A stretch of 11,426 nucleotides of DNA from Candidatus Peregrinibacteria bacterium (GTDB lineage Bacteria; Patescibacteriota; Gracilibacteria; UBA1369; UM-FILTER-53-11): assembly GCA_023245725.1 (NCBI GenBank), contig JAHFJU010000048.1:1-11426 (forward strand), written 5' to 3'. Positions 1 to 5,763 of this stretch are shown one piece after another. Position numbers and translations under genes: made by a program. The notes beneath the pieces were generated by a model. The model saw only the letters and a program-made list of their open reading frames with translations. It made no database searches and had not been told where the DNA came from. Numbering within the stretch: position 1 is the first letter of the stretch; each line of letters starts with the position of its first letter.

Positions 1-136
1 TAATAATAAGGTGAATAGCAGTCGATATAAGGAATCCAACACATATCCCCAAAAACATATTATTCTTCCATAAATAATTCCACAAAAGAGAAACATTAAG
101 CCAGCTGTTTGAAAAGAAAAGGATAATATTATTCAT
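1..136 (-). CDS. N-terminal part of an unidentified membrane protein (continues past window start)
   Basis: Reading leftward from an ATG at 136-134, 45 codons run to the window edge without a stop, which is notable in such AT-rich DNA. The visible peptide begins MNNIILFFSNSWLNVS and contains a strongly hydrophobic stretch around residues 27-45 (MFLGICVGFLISTAIHLII), so a membrane protein is likely. I do not recognise the family. It is divergent from lepB with 23 bp between the two start codons. A TATATT hexamer on this strand (145-150) with TTGTTA (167-172, 16-bp spacer) would start transcription about 1-3 nt from the ATG. No Shine-Dalgarno sequence is present. The reading frame could be fortuitous because only 136 bases are visible. 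Confidence 0.5.
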   Translation of the reverse strand, partial: MNNIILFFSNSWLNVSLLWNYLWKNNMFLGICVGFLISTAIHLII

Positions 137-144
137 ACTTCGCC

Positions 145-172
145 AATATACCAACTGATATGCAATTAACAA
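145..172. promoter_or_regulatory. Overlapping divergent promoter signals between the partial membrane gene and lepB
   Basis: On the minus strand, TTGTTA (167-172) and TATATT (145-150) are separated by 16 bp and point at the ATG at 136. On the plus strand, TATACC (147-152) ends 7 nt before the lepB ATG at 160, but I see no good -35 for it. If both are used, both messages are essentially leaderless and the two -10 boxes overlap, so only one polymerase can occupy the site. This is seen in sequence; use is inferred. Confidence 0.4.
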
Positions 173-732
173 AAGGAATCGACTACTTAAAAAAAACTCT
201 AGGGTTCTTAGCCCGAACTTTACTAATAGTATTGGTTATCAGGTATTGCTTGATTAATCCGGGAAGAGTTCATGGCCCATCGATGGAGCCTACATTTTAT
301 ACTGGTGATTATTTTCTTGTTAATCGCATGGCATATTTATATTTTAAGCCTGAGCGATTTGATGTTGTTCAACTTATTGACCCAACAGACACCGAAAAAC
401 TTCTTATAAAAAGAGTGATAGGATTACCCGGAGACACGGTCACCTTCGAGGTAGACGGCACTGTAAGCATAACTCCCGATGGTGGGTTGAAAGTTTATTT
501 GAGCGAGGCATATTTAGCCCCCGGAATTGTCACGCATCCGCGAGTTCACAAATTTAGCGAAATAGTTGTTCCTCCAAACAGTTATTATGTATTAGGCGAT
601 AATAGATTGGCGAGTCACGATTCGCGAGATATTGAAGCCGTTCCTCGAAAATATATTAATGGGGAAATTATTCCTATTACTCATGTGGAGCCAACCGCGA
701 GTCAATTGTCAGCTGTGCAGGTAGTTGACTGA
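160..732 (+). CDS. lepB: Signal peptidase I
   Basis: Membrane-bound serine protease of the S26 family that cuts signal peptides from Sec-exported proteins on the outer face of the cytoplasmic membrane. The 190-residue protein has one N-terminal membrane segment (about residues 16-32). Family boxes follow in order: GPSMEPTF with nucleophile Ser41, RFDVVQLIDP (box C), KRVIGLPGD with general base Lys84, and GDNRLASHDSRD (146-157). The length is normal for a short bacterial enzyme. The ATG at 160 is the natural start because it just precedes the anchor; no Shine-Dalgarno sequence is seen. The last 56 bases are shared with the 3' end of the convergent gene at 677-1594. Nearby exported proteins (2038-5053) have plausible cleavage sites for it: a small residue at -1, with Thr or Val at -3. 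Confidence 0.96.
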   Translation: MQLTKGIDYLKKTLGFLARTLLIVLVIRYCLINPGRVHGPSMEPTFYTGDYFLVNRMAYLYFKPERFDVVQLIDPTDTEKLLIKRVIGLPGDTVTFEVDGTVSITPDGGLKVYLSEAYLAPGIVTHPRVHKFSEIVVPPNSYYVLGDNRLASHDSRDIEAVPRKYINGEIIPITHVEPTASQLSAVQVVD

Positions 733-1594
733 TGTCTAATATAAATTGAGTTTTTAAAAGCGTATCAACGATTGATATGCCGTTTTCGTTATAGATTGCA
801 TACGTGTGTTGCGAAAGGCGTTCCGTTAATAGTACTTCAAATAAACCGCTCTTTAGGCTAAAAAGAGACGTTCCTAATTCGTCTTTAATTAAGCATCGCG
901 CAAAAATACAAGTTGATTGCCAATTTTTAGGTGTTTCTTTTAGCAGCGGTCTTACATAAGTAAAAATCATAGGATTTTCAGACTCGGTAATTATTGCCCA
1001 CACTGTGTCGTCGAGGTTCCAAGCAGTCATGCTTGAGCCATCGATAATTGCAAAGGTATGATCGTTCCCCGGAATCCAGACGCTTGAAGGATTCCCCACT
1101 ATTACAGTCAGATTGTTGCATGGTGTGCCTTTTGTCTCTTCTGTAGAAACATGAAACAAACAAAAACTTCTGTGTCCTGAGTCGGTTTTTGTTTCTAGTG
1201 CTGCGAATTTGGAGTCTGGAGAAAATGTTGCTTTTGTAATTTTTCCGAATGTTGCTTTCACCGATGTAGAAACTATTTTGTTTCCTTCGATTACGAAAAA
1301 TGCTCGTTGGTCTTTATATAGTACTGCGTTAGTGCCGTCGCTACTTATAGATACAGAAAAATCTCCATCGAAAAATTGGCCTAGTCCATCGCGTAGTCTT
1401 AATATAATTACGCCGTTGATATTGTTTTTTTGTACTGGCAATATTGCAGAAACTTGTTTTGCGATATTTTTATCGAGCTCATTTGAACTTATCAATTTTA
1501 GCCGTGGAACAAAAATGAAAAAAGATATTAGTGCGCTTATTAAAGCCAAAAATGCGTATATTATTTTGGTGAACTTTGGAGTGCGTTTTTTCAT
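677..1594 (-). CDS. Membrane-anchored extracytoplasmic protein of unknown function, beta-propeller-like
   Basis: A 305-residue protein with basic N-terminus MKKRTPKFTK, one hydrophobic segment (about 10-29) and a long soluble part that should lie outside the membrane. Short repeating patterns resemble blades of WD40/TolB-like propellers: FSVSISSDGTNAVLY (79-93), ATFSPDSKFAALET (122-135), and SSVWIPGNDHTFAIID with SMTAWNLD (170-195). Four cysteines (145, 159, 229, 234) could form two disulfides. I cannot name a family. The start is the ATG at 1592-1594 because it directly precedes the anchor and lies 2-3 nt from the expected transcription start of a good promoter (1604-1632). There is no Shine-Dalgarno sequence. 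The 3' end runs antisense into lepB for 56 bp and no terminator is seen there. The reading frame is long and intact, so I think it is real. Confidence 0.75.
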   Translation of the reverse strand: MKKRTPKFTKIIYAFLALISALISFFIFVPRLKLISSNELDKNIAKQVSAILPVQKNNINGVIILRLRDGLGQFFDGDFSVSISSDGTNAVLYKDQRAFFVIEGNKIVSTSVKATFGKITKATFSPDSKFAALETKTDSGHRSFCLFHVSTEETKGTPCNNLTVIVGNPSSVWIPGNDHTFAIIDGSSMTAWNLDDTVWAIITESENPMIFTYVRPLLKETPKNWQSTCIFARCLIKDELGTSLFSLKSGLFEVLLTERLSQHTYAIYNENGISIVDTLLKTQFILDISQLPAQLTIDSRLAPHE

Positions 1595-1600
1595 ACGCGG

Positions 1601-1632
1601 TTGAGTATATGTCTATTTTATGTTATAATCAA
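1601..1632. promoter_or_regulatory. Two fully overlapping antiparallel promoters
   Basis: Minus strand: TTGATT (1627-1632), 17-bp spacer, TATACT (1604-1609), expected start near 1597, 2-3 nt from the ATG at 1594. Plus strand: TTGAGT (1601-1606), 17-bp spacer, consensus TATAAT (1624-1629), expected start near 1636, reading toward the surface cluster at 1786. Each -35 overlaps the other promoter's -10. The spacing is ideal in both directions. Simultaneous firing should be impossible, so the two units are probably mutually exclusive at the level of single initiation events. Confidence 0.65.
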
Positions 1633-1693
1633 AAAGGTTAATTAAACAAAAAATAAAAATAAAATTAATCAACAGAGGGTCAATCGCGCAAGA

Positions 1694-1708
1694 GATTTGA
1701 TTCAAATC
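1694..1708. promoter_or_regulatory. 15-bp perfect inverted repeat, possible operator or leader hairpin
   Basis: GATTTGA-T-TCAAATC is a perfect palindrome around one central base. It lies 26 bp upstream of a TATAAT (1734-1739) and inside the roughly 150-nt leader expected from the plus promoter at 1601-1629. Its position suits a regulator-binding site for the surface cluster, but no regulator gene is visible. Confidence 0.3.
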
Positions 1709-1733
1709 AGGTATTCAGGCAGAAAACCATCTG

Positions 1734-1739
1734 TATAAT
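1734..1739 (+). promoter_or_regulatory. Possible second -10 element for the surface-protein cluster
   Basis: A consensus TATAAT stands 46 bp before the ATG at 1786. No convincing -35 lies at 16-18 bp. If active, it gives a leader of about 40 nt, and the cluster would have two promoters in series with the one at 1601-1629. Confidence 0.35.
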
Positions 1740-1785
1740 AATTGTATACAAATATTTATTTCTTAAATAACAAGTACAAAATTCT

Positions 1786-2004
1786 ATGAAGAACTATACT
1801 CTCATAGCAGCTGTTGTGGCATTAGCCCTCACGCTTGCATTCATTGTGCGTTTTGTTGGGCCAAAAGAAATGGCACGACCAAAACCATCAATGCCAGGAA
1901 AGCCTACTGAATCAGCGGGCAAGCCTGAAAAGAACACCGTCAGCCGACAAGGTGTTAGAATTCCTGAACCTCAAAATTCAGTTCAGTCGGTAGAAATCAA
2001 ATAG
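1786..2004 (+). CDS. Small membrane-anchored protein with Pro/Lys-rich tail
   Basis: A 72-residue protein. Residues 1-25 (MKNYTLIAAVVALALTLAFI and following) form one membrane segment. The rest is a polar tail rich in Pro, Lys, Ser and Glu (ARPKPSMPGKPTESAGKP, 30-47) with no cysteine. I do not recognise a family. The basic residue count around the segment allows either orientation, though the uncleaved-anchor look suggests the tail is outside. It is the first gene of a same-strand cluster; the next start is 33 bp downstream across an AT-rich gap without a terminator, so co-transcription with 2038-3069 is likely. No Shine-Dalgarno sequence precedes the ATG. Confidence 0.6.
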   Translation: MKNYTLIAAVVALALTLAFIVRFVGPKEMARPKPSMPGKPTESAGKPEKNTVSRQGVRIPEPQNSVQSVEIK

Positions 2005-2037
2005 TTTTTTCATTTATTTATTATTAATTTTTAACTT

Positions 2038-3069
2038 ATGGCAAATATCTCTAGATATTTCAAACTAAATCGCCGCGGCGAGAGCCAGGCTCATGTTGTG
2101 TACGCTGTTACTTTTACTATCATTGCTGTTGTAGCTTTGGTAGGTCTTATTATGGTTAACACAGAGGCTGATAATTCACAACAGTCTACAACCATTCAAA
2201 ATGAGGCTCCTTCAATTTCGGCTATTCAATATGGAGTAAGTGGTATTTCAAGTGTTACAAGCCTTAACCTTGGTAACGTTGGAGGAGATCCAGTTGTTTC
2301 TGCTGAAGGAGATCGTTTTACTCATGTAGTAACTGCTACAGTTACTGATAACAATGGTTGTTCTGATATCGATACTGCGGCAACTAACTATGATTTGAGA
2401 ATTTTCCACCGTGTTGCTGATAACAACGATGGACAGGCATGTAACTCAACTAACGGAACAAATTGTTACTTTGGTGATACTGCAAGTTTGACTCTCGGCT
2501 CATGTCAAGATTCAACTTCATACAACCTAACATGGCATGTAACTGGTAACTACTTCCTTGATGCTACAGAAGCAGACTCATTAGGCTGGTCAGCACGTTT
2601 GCAGGTAACTGATGACGCAAGCGCCGTTACAACATCAACAGATGCATTCGATGTTCAGACTATGTTGGCTCTTGACGTAAATGCAACTACAGATTTCGGA
2701 ACATTGGCAGTTGGTGGACATTCAGACCAAGTTGCTTTGTCAGTTAAACATACTGGTAATGCAGATGTTGAAGATTACAAAGTTGGTTATAATCAACCAA
2801 TGCAATGTACTTTCAATCAATTTGCTGGAAACAACGTAAAGATTACACAATCTTCTGGTGCTGCATATGATGGTGCTGTTACAGCTATGGGCGCTGCTGG
2901 TGCAGAGACTACAGTTGATGCATCTATTGCAAAGGCGACTTCTATGGCTACTTCAGCTACTGATCCTTTGTATGCATTTATCTTAATCCCTGCTAATGCC
3001 GGTGTACGTGGCAACTGTTCAAATACTGCTACTTATACTGCTATTGCAAATGACGCAGTTGGTATTTAA
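2038..3069 (+). CDS. Exported six-cysteine surface protein, probably abundant
   Basis: A 343-residue protein of no family I can name. A basic N-terminus (to Arg13) is followed by a long hydrophobic segment (about 20-40) ending in VNTEA|DN, a plausible signal peptidase I site (Thr at -3, Ala at -1). If uncut, it is an N-terminal anchor. The body is Thr/Ala/Val/Asp-rich and looks like beta-sandwich domains: about 95-206, with DNNGC, ACNS, NCYFG, GSC, DATEAD and VTDDAS, then about 207-343 with FGTLAVGG, HTGN, PMQC and GVRGNC. Cysteines at 108, 135, 143, 156, 257 and 327 all align with those of the paralog at 3156-4139. All six cysteines use TGT, and codon choice looks more uniform than in the paralog. 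With the strong terminator that follows, this suggests high expression. Residues 275-308 are an Ala/Thr-rich low-complexity stretch. A shell, fibre or adhesin role is only a guess. Confidence 0.8.
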   Translation: MANISRYFKLNRRGESQAHVVYAVTFTIIAVVALVGLIMVNTEADNSQQSTTIQNEAPSISAIQYGVSGISSVTSLNLGNVGGDPVVSAEGDRFTHVVTATVTDNNGCSDIDTAATNYDLRIFHRVADNNDGQACNSTNGTNCYFGDTASLTLGSCQDSTSYNLTWHVTGNYFLDATEADSLGWSARLQVTDDASAVTTSTDAFDVQTMLALDVNATTDFGTLAVGGHSDQVALSVKHTGNADVEDYKVGYNQPMQCTFNQFAGNNVKITQSSGAAYDGAVTAMGAAGAETTVDASIAKATSMATSATDPLYAFILIPANAGVRGNCSNTATYTAIANDAVGI

Positions 3070-3082
3070 TCACTTAGTGATT
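3068..3082. repeat. 15-bp perfect inverted repeat overlapping a stop codon
   Basis: AATCACT-T-AGTGATT begins inside the TAA stop of the surface gene and lies 15 bp before the terminator stem. It could form a small extra hairpin at the 3' end of the message, perhaps stabilising it. No U-run follows, so it is not itself a terminator. Confidence 0.35.
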
Positions 3083-3097
3083 TAGTACGAAAACTTA

Positions 3098-3133
3098 AAG
3101 ACACTCCGCGGCCTAGCCGCGGAGTGTCTTTTT
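3098..3133 (+). terminator. Very strong intrinsic terminator after the six-cysteine surface gene
   Basis: A perfect 15-bp stem (3098-3112 with 3116-3130), GC-rich around CTCCGCGGC, closes a 3-base CTA loop and is followed by TTTTT (3129-3133). It is much more GC-rich than its surroundings. It separates the surface gene from its paralog, so most transcription should stop here and the paralog should be expressed less, or from its own signal. Confidence 0.92.
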
Positions 3134-3155
3134 CTGTAAAATTTGTTACGTGAAT

Positions 3156-4139
3156 ATGTCAGATAAAACTAACAATGATAAATTGCAAAAAGAACACCTG
3201 TATTACTCAATAATATTAAGCATTCTTGTAGTTCTTTCGTTTGGAATTTTTGTTGATACATATGCTCAAGATGTAGGTCGGCGGCCTAGTAGCTTAGAAA
3301 AATCCGTTGAGGTTTTAAATTCTCCTCCATTTATTGAGTCGATTTCGCTTTCAAACCATGAGCAGTCGTATGAAATAAGAAATTTTATACCAACAGAGAA
3401 TATGAATGGTTTTTTGTATGTATACGGCACCGCCGATGATGCAAACGGGTGTCAGGATATTTTGAATAAATCCAATTGGAATTTAGCTATATATAGGTCA
3501 TCTGTAGAAGGTGGCGATGCGTGCAATAGTAATCCTTTATCTTGTTATCACGGCATTGCTGAAAGCCAATTAACGTTAAATAACTGCGATGGGAACGGCG
3601 ATACTCATTTGAATTATCAATGGAGGATTCCTCTCGCTCATTATATTGACGCAACCGATACCGGTAAATTTGCTAATGATGATTGGAAAGTAGAAATGAA
3701 AGTTGTCGACGATGCTAGTGGCTCATACACTTCTCATTCATATTTTGAGGTGGCAACTTTGAGGGCGGTGTCTGTGGTAGATGATATTGAATACGGTTCA
3801 CTTGGTGCAGGCTCGGAGTCCATCGAAAAAAAACTTCTTATTACAAATACGGGAAACGATCCTATAGACTTAAATGTTCGCGCCGATGGTCCAATGATTT
3901 GCGAGAAAGGCGAGATACCAGCAGAGAATATTCATGTAGGATTTGTTGAAGGATTTGACTACGGCAAGCCAGAAATTGCGATGAAGAAGGAAGATCAATA
4001 TTTAAATGTTTCGATTCCCAAAAGAATTGGGAATGAGGTATCGCAAAAAACAATATATTTAAAATTGTTGGCACCGGTGAATGGGGTTCATGGCAGGTGT
4101 ATGAACTCCATTACTTTCACGGCAGTACAGGACAAATAG
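3156..4139 (+). CDS. Second six-cysteine exported protein, diverged paralog of the 2038-3069 product
   Basis: A 327-residue protein from the ATG at 3156; an in-frame GTG at 3150 is an alternative start. One hydrophobic segment (about 16-34) ends in VDTYA|QD, matching the VNTEA|DN site of the neighbour. The body aligns along its length with the neighbour: NGCQDI, ACNS, SCYHG, IDATDTG, VVDDAS, YGSLGAGS, NTGN, GPMIC and NGVHGRC. All six cysteines (99, 123, 130, 144, 249, 315) are kept with near-equal spacing. It is more charged and lacks the Ala/Thr-rich stretch near the C-terminus. The family is unknown to me. A tandem duplication followed by specialisation into a minor component is the simplest reading. 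A TGTAAAAT (3135-3142) right after the terminator could serve as a -10, giving a nearly leaderless message. The next gene starts 29 bp after the stop. Confidence 0.78.
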   Translation: MSDKTNNDKLQKEHLYYSIILSILVVLSFGIFVDTYAQDVGRRPSSLEKSVEVLNSPPFIESISLSNHEQSYEIRNFIPTENMNGFLYVYGTADDANGCQDILNKSNWNLAIYRSSVEGGDACNSNPLSCYHGIAESQLTLNNCDGNGDTHLNYQWRIPLAHYIDATDTGKFANDDWKVEMKVVDDASGSYTSHSYFEVATLRAVSVVDDIEYGSLGAGSESIEKKLLITNTGNDPIDLNVRADGPMICEKGEIPAENIHVGFVEGFDYGKPEIAMKKEDQYLNVSIPKRIGNEVSQKTIYLKLLAPVNGVHGRCMNSITFTAVQDK

Positions 4140-4152
4140 TGTACAATGCGCA

Positions 4153-4158
4153 CATAAT
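4153..4158 (+). promoter_or_regulatory. Possible -10 element just before the anchored protein gene
   Basis: CATAAT (4153-4158) with AGGACA (4129-4134, 18-bp spacer) is a weak promoter match. Transcription would begin about 4 nt before the ATG at 4169. The -35 half lies in the end of the upstream gene. Confidence 0.3.
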
Positions 4159-4168
4159 TATTTTTCAT

Positions 4169-5053
4169 ATGAATATCAAATCTTTTCTCTCATCATTATT
4201 TTTAAGTTTGCTGGTTTCGCTATTTATTTCAGCTCCTGTATTTGCACTTGGCATTTCGCCAGCGAAGCTAATAGTCGATCCGGCTGTACCGGGGCAAAAA
4301 AGGATTGTTGAACTATCTGTTAGTAGGAGAGATGGCTTTAATCGAATTGAACTTCTGCCTAAAATCGATGGGGCTATTGCACCGTATATAAAAATTGTTA
4401 ATCCAGAACGGCTTATTATGGAAGTAGGAGCTACCGGTATTACAATTCCATTGGAAGTAGATGTGACTGGGCAAGCTATAGGCAAAGAGTTTACAGGAAC
4501 CATTAGGTTCTCAGAAAAAAATGCCGTTGCAAAAGAAGGTATTCCGGCAAATTTTAGCGACGCAATTGCAACGGTAAATATTGTTGTATCGGCAAGTGAT
4601 GCCCCGCTGATTTCTATTAATAGTTTAATGACGTCATGGAATGTGAAGGATTCGCAAATTGATTTACGTTTCACTCAGTATAATGGTCGAAATGGTAATG
4701 GCAGTATTGAAAAGGTTAAGTTTACTTTGTGGCCTGTTGATGATGTTAATAGTAAAGAGTTTTTTGAAATTCCTGTAGGCGGTGCGAATTTGGCGCCAAA
4801 AGAAGATCGCGAAGAAAACTTATACTTGCCAATTGATAAAATGCACCTCGGAAGTTACGAATATACGATGGATTTTATTGACGAACAGGGGAGAATTGCA
4901 CGTACGATAAAAGAGGGAATGCTTTTCCATTCTGATATTATCCACAGAAAAATAGTGAATCAGCGCATTACGATAGTGGCTCTTGTGGCGATGTTAATAG
5001 CCGCGATATTTGCTATCGATTACTTTTATTTGAAGAGGAAATTTAAGAAATAG
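4169..5053 (+). CDS. Exported protein with signal peptide, beta-sandwich body and C-terminal membrane anchor
   Basis: A 294-residue protein. The ATG at 4169 is preferred over an in-frame ATG at 4097 because it opens a classical signal peptide (MNIKSFLSSLFLSLLVSLFI, cut after APVFA, residue 26), while the longer start puts 24 unlikely residues in front and overlaps the previous gene. The mature part starts LGISPAKLIVDPAVPGQK, like the first strands of Fn3/immunoglobulin-like or COG1470-type domains. A second region (about 145-255) may be another sandwich. A C-terminal segment (about 266-288) and basic tail KRKFKK anchor it, leaving the body outside. The layout recalls DUF916-type proteins that accompany WxL surface proteins in Firmicutes, but I see no direct sequence proof. 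It is cysteine-free, unlike the two preceding proteins. It may hold or present them at the envelope; this is inference from position. Confidence 0.8.
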   Translation: MNIKSFLSSLFLSLLVSLFISAPVFALGISPAKLIVDPAVPGQKRIVELSVSRRDGFNRIELLPKIDGAIAPYIKIVNPERLIMEVGATGITIPLEVDVTGQAIGKEFTGTIRFSEKNAVAKEGIPANFSDAIATVNIVVSASDAPLISINSLMTSWNVKDSQIDLRFTQYNGRNGNGSIEKVKFTLWPVDDVNSKEFFEIPVGGANLAPKEDREENLYLPIDKMHLGSYEYTMDFIDEQGRIARTIKEGMLFHSDIIHRKIVNQRITIVALVAMLIAAIFAIDYFYLKRKFKK

Positions 5054-5060
5054 TTTGCAA

Positions 5061-5100
5061 ATAAAAAAGAGGCCTCATGTTCAAGACCTCTTTTATTTTA
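5061..5100. terminator. Bidirectional intrinsic terminator shared by the surface cluster and efp
   Basis: The arms AAAAGAGG (5065-5072) and CCTCTTTT (5087-5094) form an 8-bp stem with a 14-nt loop. A T-rich run follows on the plus strand, and the A-run at 5063-5068 gives a U-run on the minus strand. It lies exactly between two convergent genes. Confidence 0.8.
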
Positions 5101-5106
5101 GTTACT

Positions 5107-5670
5107 CTAATTTGCGCGCTCTACGTATTCACCTGTTTCTGTATTTATTCTTACGCTCTCGCCTTCTTGAATAAATAATGGAACCGTTACGGTAATTCCT
5201 GTTTCTAGTGTTGCCGGTTTGCCTCCTCCACTTGCTGTATCTCCTTTAACTCCCGGGGTTGTTTCGATAACTTTTAGTGCTACCTTAGGTGGAAGCTCAA
5301 TACCAATCGGGCGGCCTTCAAATTTTGTAACAATTGTATCGACTCCTTCTTTCAAATATTTAAGAGCGTCTTCGATATCTGCGATTGAAAGTTGAAATTG
5401 ATCAAAGCTGGCGTTATCCATGAAATAAGCGAATTCGGCATCTTTGTACATGAACTGGGCGTTCGATTTTTCTATGTTTACAAGTTCGAAGTCTTCTCCT
5501 GAGACGAAAGTTTTTTCAAAAACCTTGCCGCTAATAATTGAGCGAAGTTTAGTTCTCATAACAGGTTTGCGCTGTGCAGTTCGCATAAAACTGTTTGTGG
5601 TGATTACGCATGGTTCGTCATTGAACATTACGATTCGTCCTACCTTTAGATCTGTTATTGACTGTGCCAT
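5107..5670 (-). CDS. efp: Translation elongation factor P with atypical tip loop
   Basis: EF-P binds near the E site of stalled ribosomes and helps form bonds at consecutive prolines. The 187-residue length and three-domain order are normal: KOW-like domain I (about 1-64), OB domain II (66-128), and C-terminal OB domain III (130-187). Domain III carries the strong signature GDTASGGGKPATLETG and VTVPLFIQEGE. The domain I tip, usually PGKG-like with a modifiable lysine, reads MRTAQRKPVM (29-38). By alignment to the family, Gln33 sits where E. coli has Lys34, flanked by Arg34 and Lys35. No EpmA/EpmB/EarP or similar modification gene is in the window. The promoter at 5735-5763 gives a leader of about 58 nt; no Shine-Dalgarno sequence is visible before the ATG. 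Confidence 0.96.
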   Translation of the reverse strand: MAQSITDLKVGRIVMFNDEPCVITTNSFMRTAQRKPVMRTKLRSIISGKVFEKTFVSGEDFELVNIEKSNAQFMYKDAEFAYFMDNASFDQFQLSIADIEDALKYLKEGVDTIVTKFEGRPIGIELPPKVALKVIETTPGVKGDTASGGGKPATLETGITVTVPLFIQEGESVRINTETGEYVERAN

Positions 5671-5734
5671 GAGAGATGGAGTTTAAATAATAATGGGGAA
5701 TTTTATTGTTGGTGCTTATTTATTGTGCGAGGGG

Positions 5735-5763
5735 AGTATAACGAGGCGACTTAAAACTGGCAA
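5735..5763 (-). promoter_or_regulatory. Near-consensus promoter of efp
   Basis: On the minus strand, TTGCCA (5758-5763), a 17-bp spacer and TATACT (5735-5740) match five of six bases at each hexamer. Transcription should begin near 5728, about 58 nt before the efp ATG. It is the best sigma-70-type match in the window and suits a housekeeping gene. Confidence 0.8.

Noticed and set aside
2068..2160. The N-terminus of the six-cysteine protein (RRGESQ then a long hydrophobic run) resembles a type IV prepilin leader.
   Set aside because: There is no Glu at +5 after the Gly; a Glu directly follows it instead. A signal peptidase I site at VNTEA|DN, shared with the paralog, explains the segment better.
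4097..4168. Longer start for the anchored protein gene.
   Set aside because: It adds 24 residues with no signal-peptide character in front of a perfect signal peptide and overlaps the previous gene by 43 bp.
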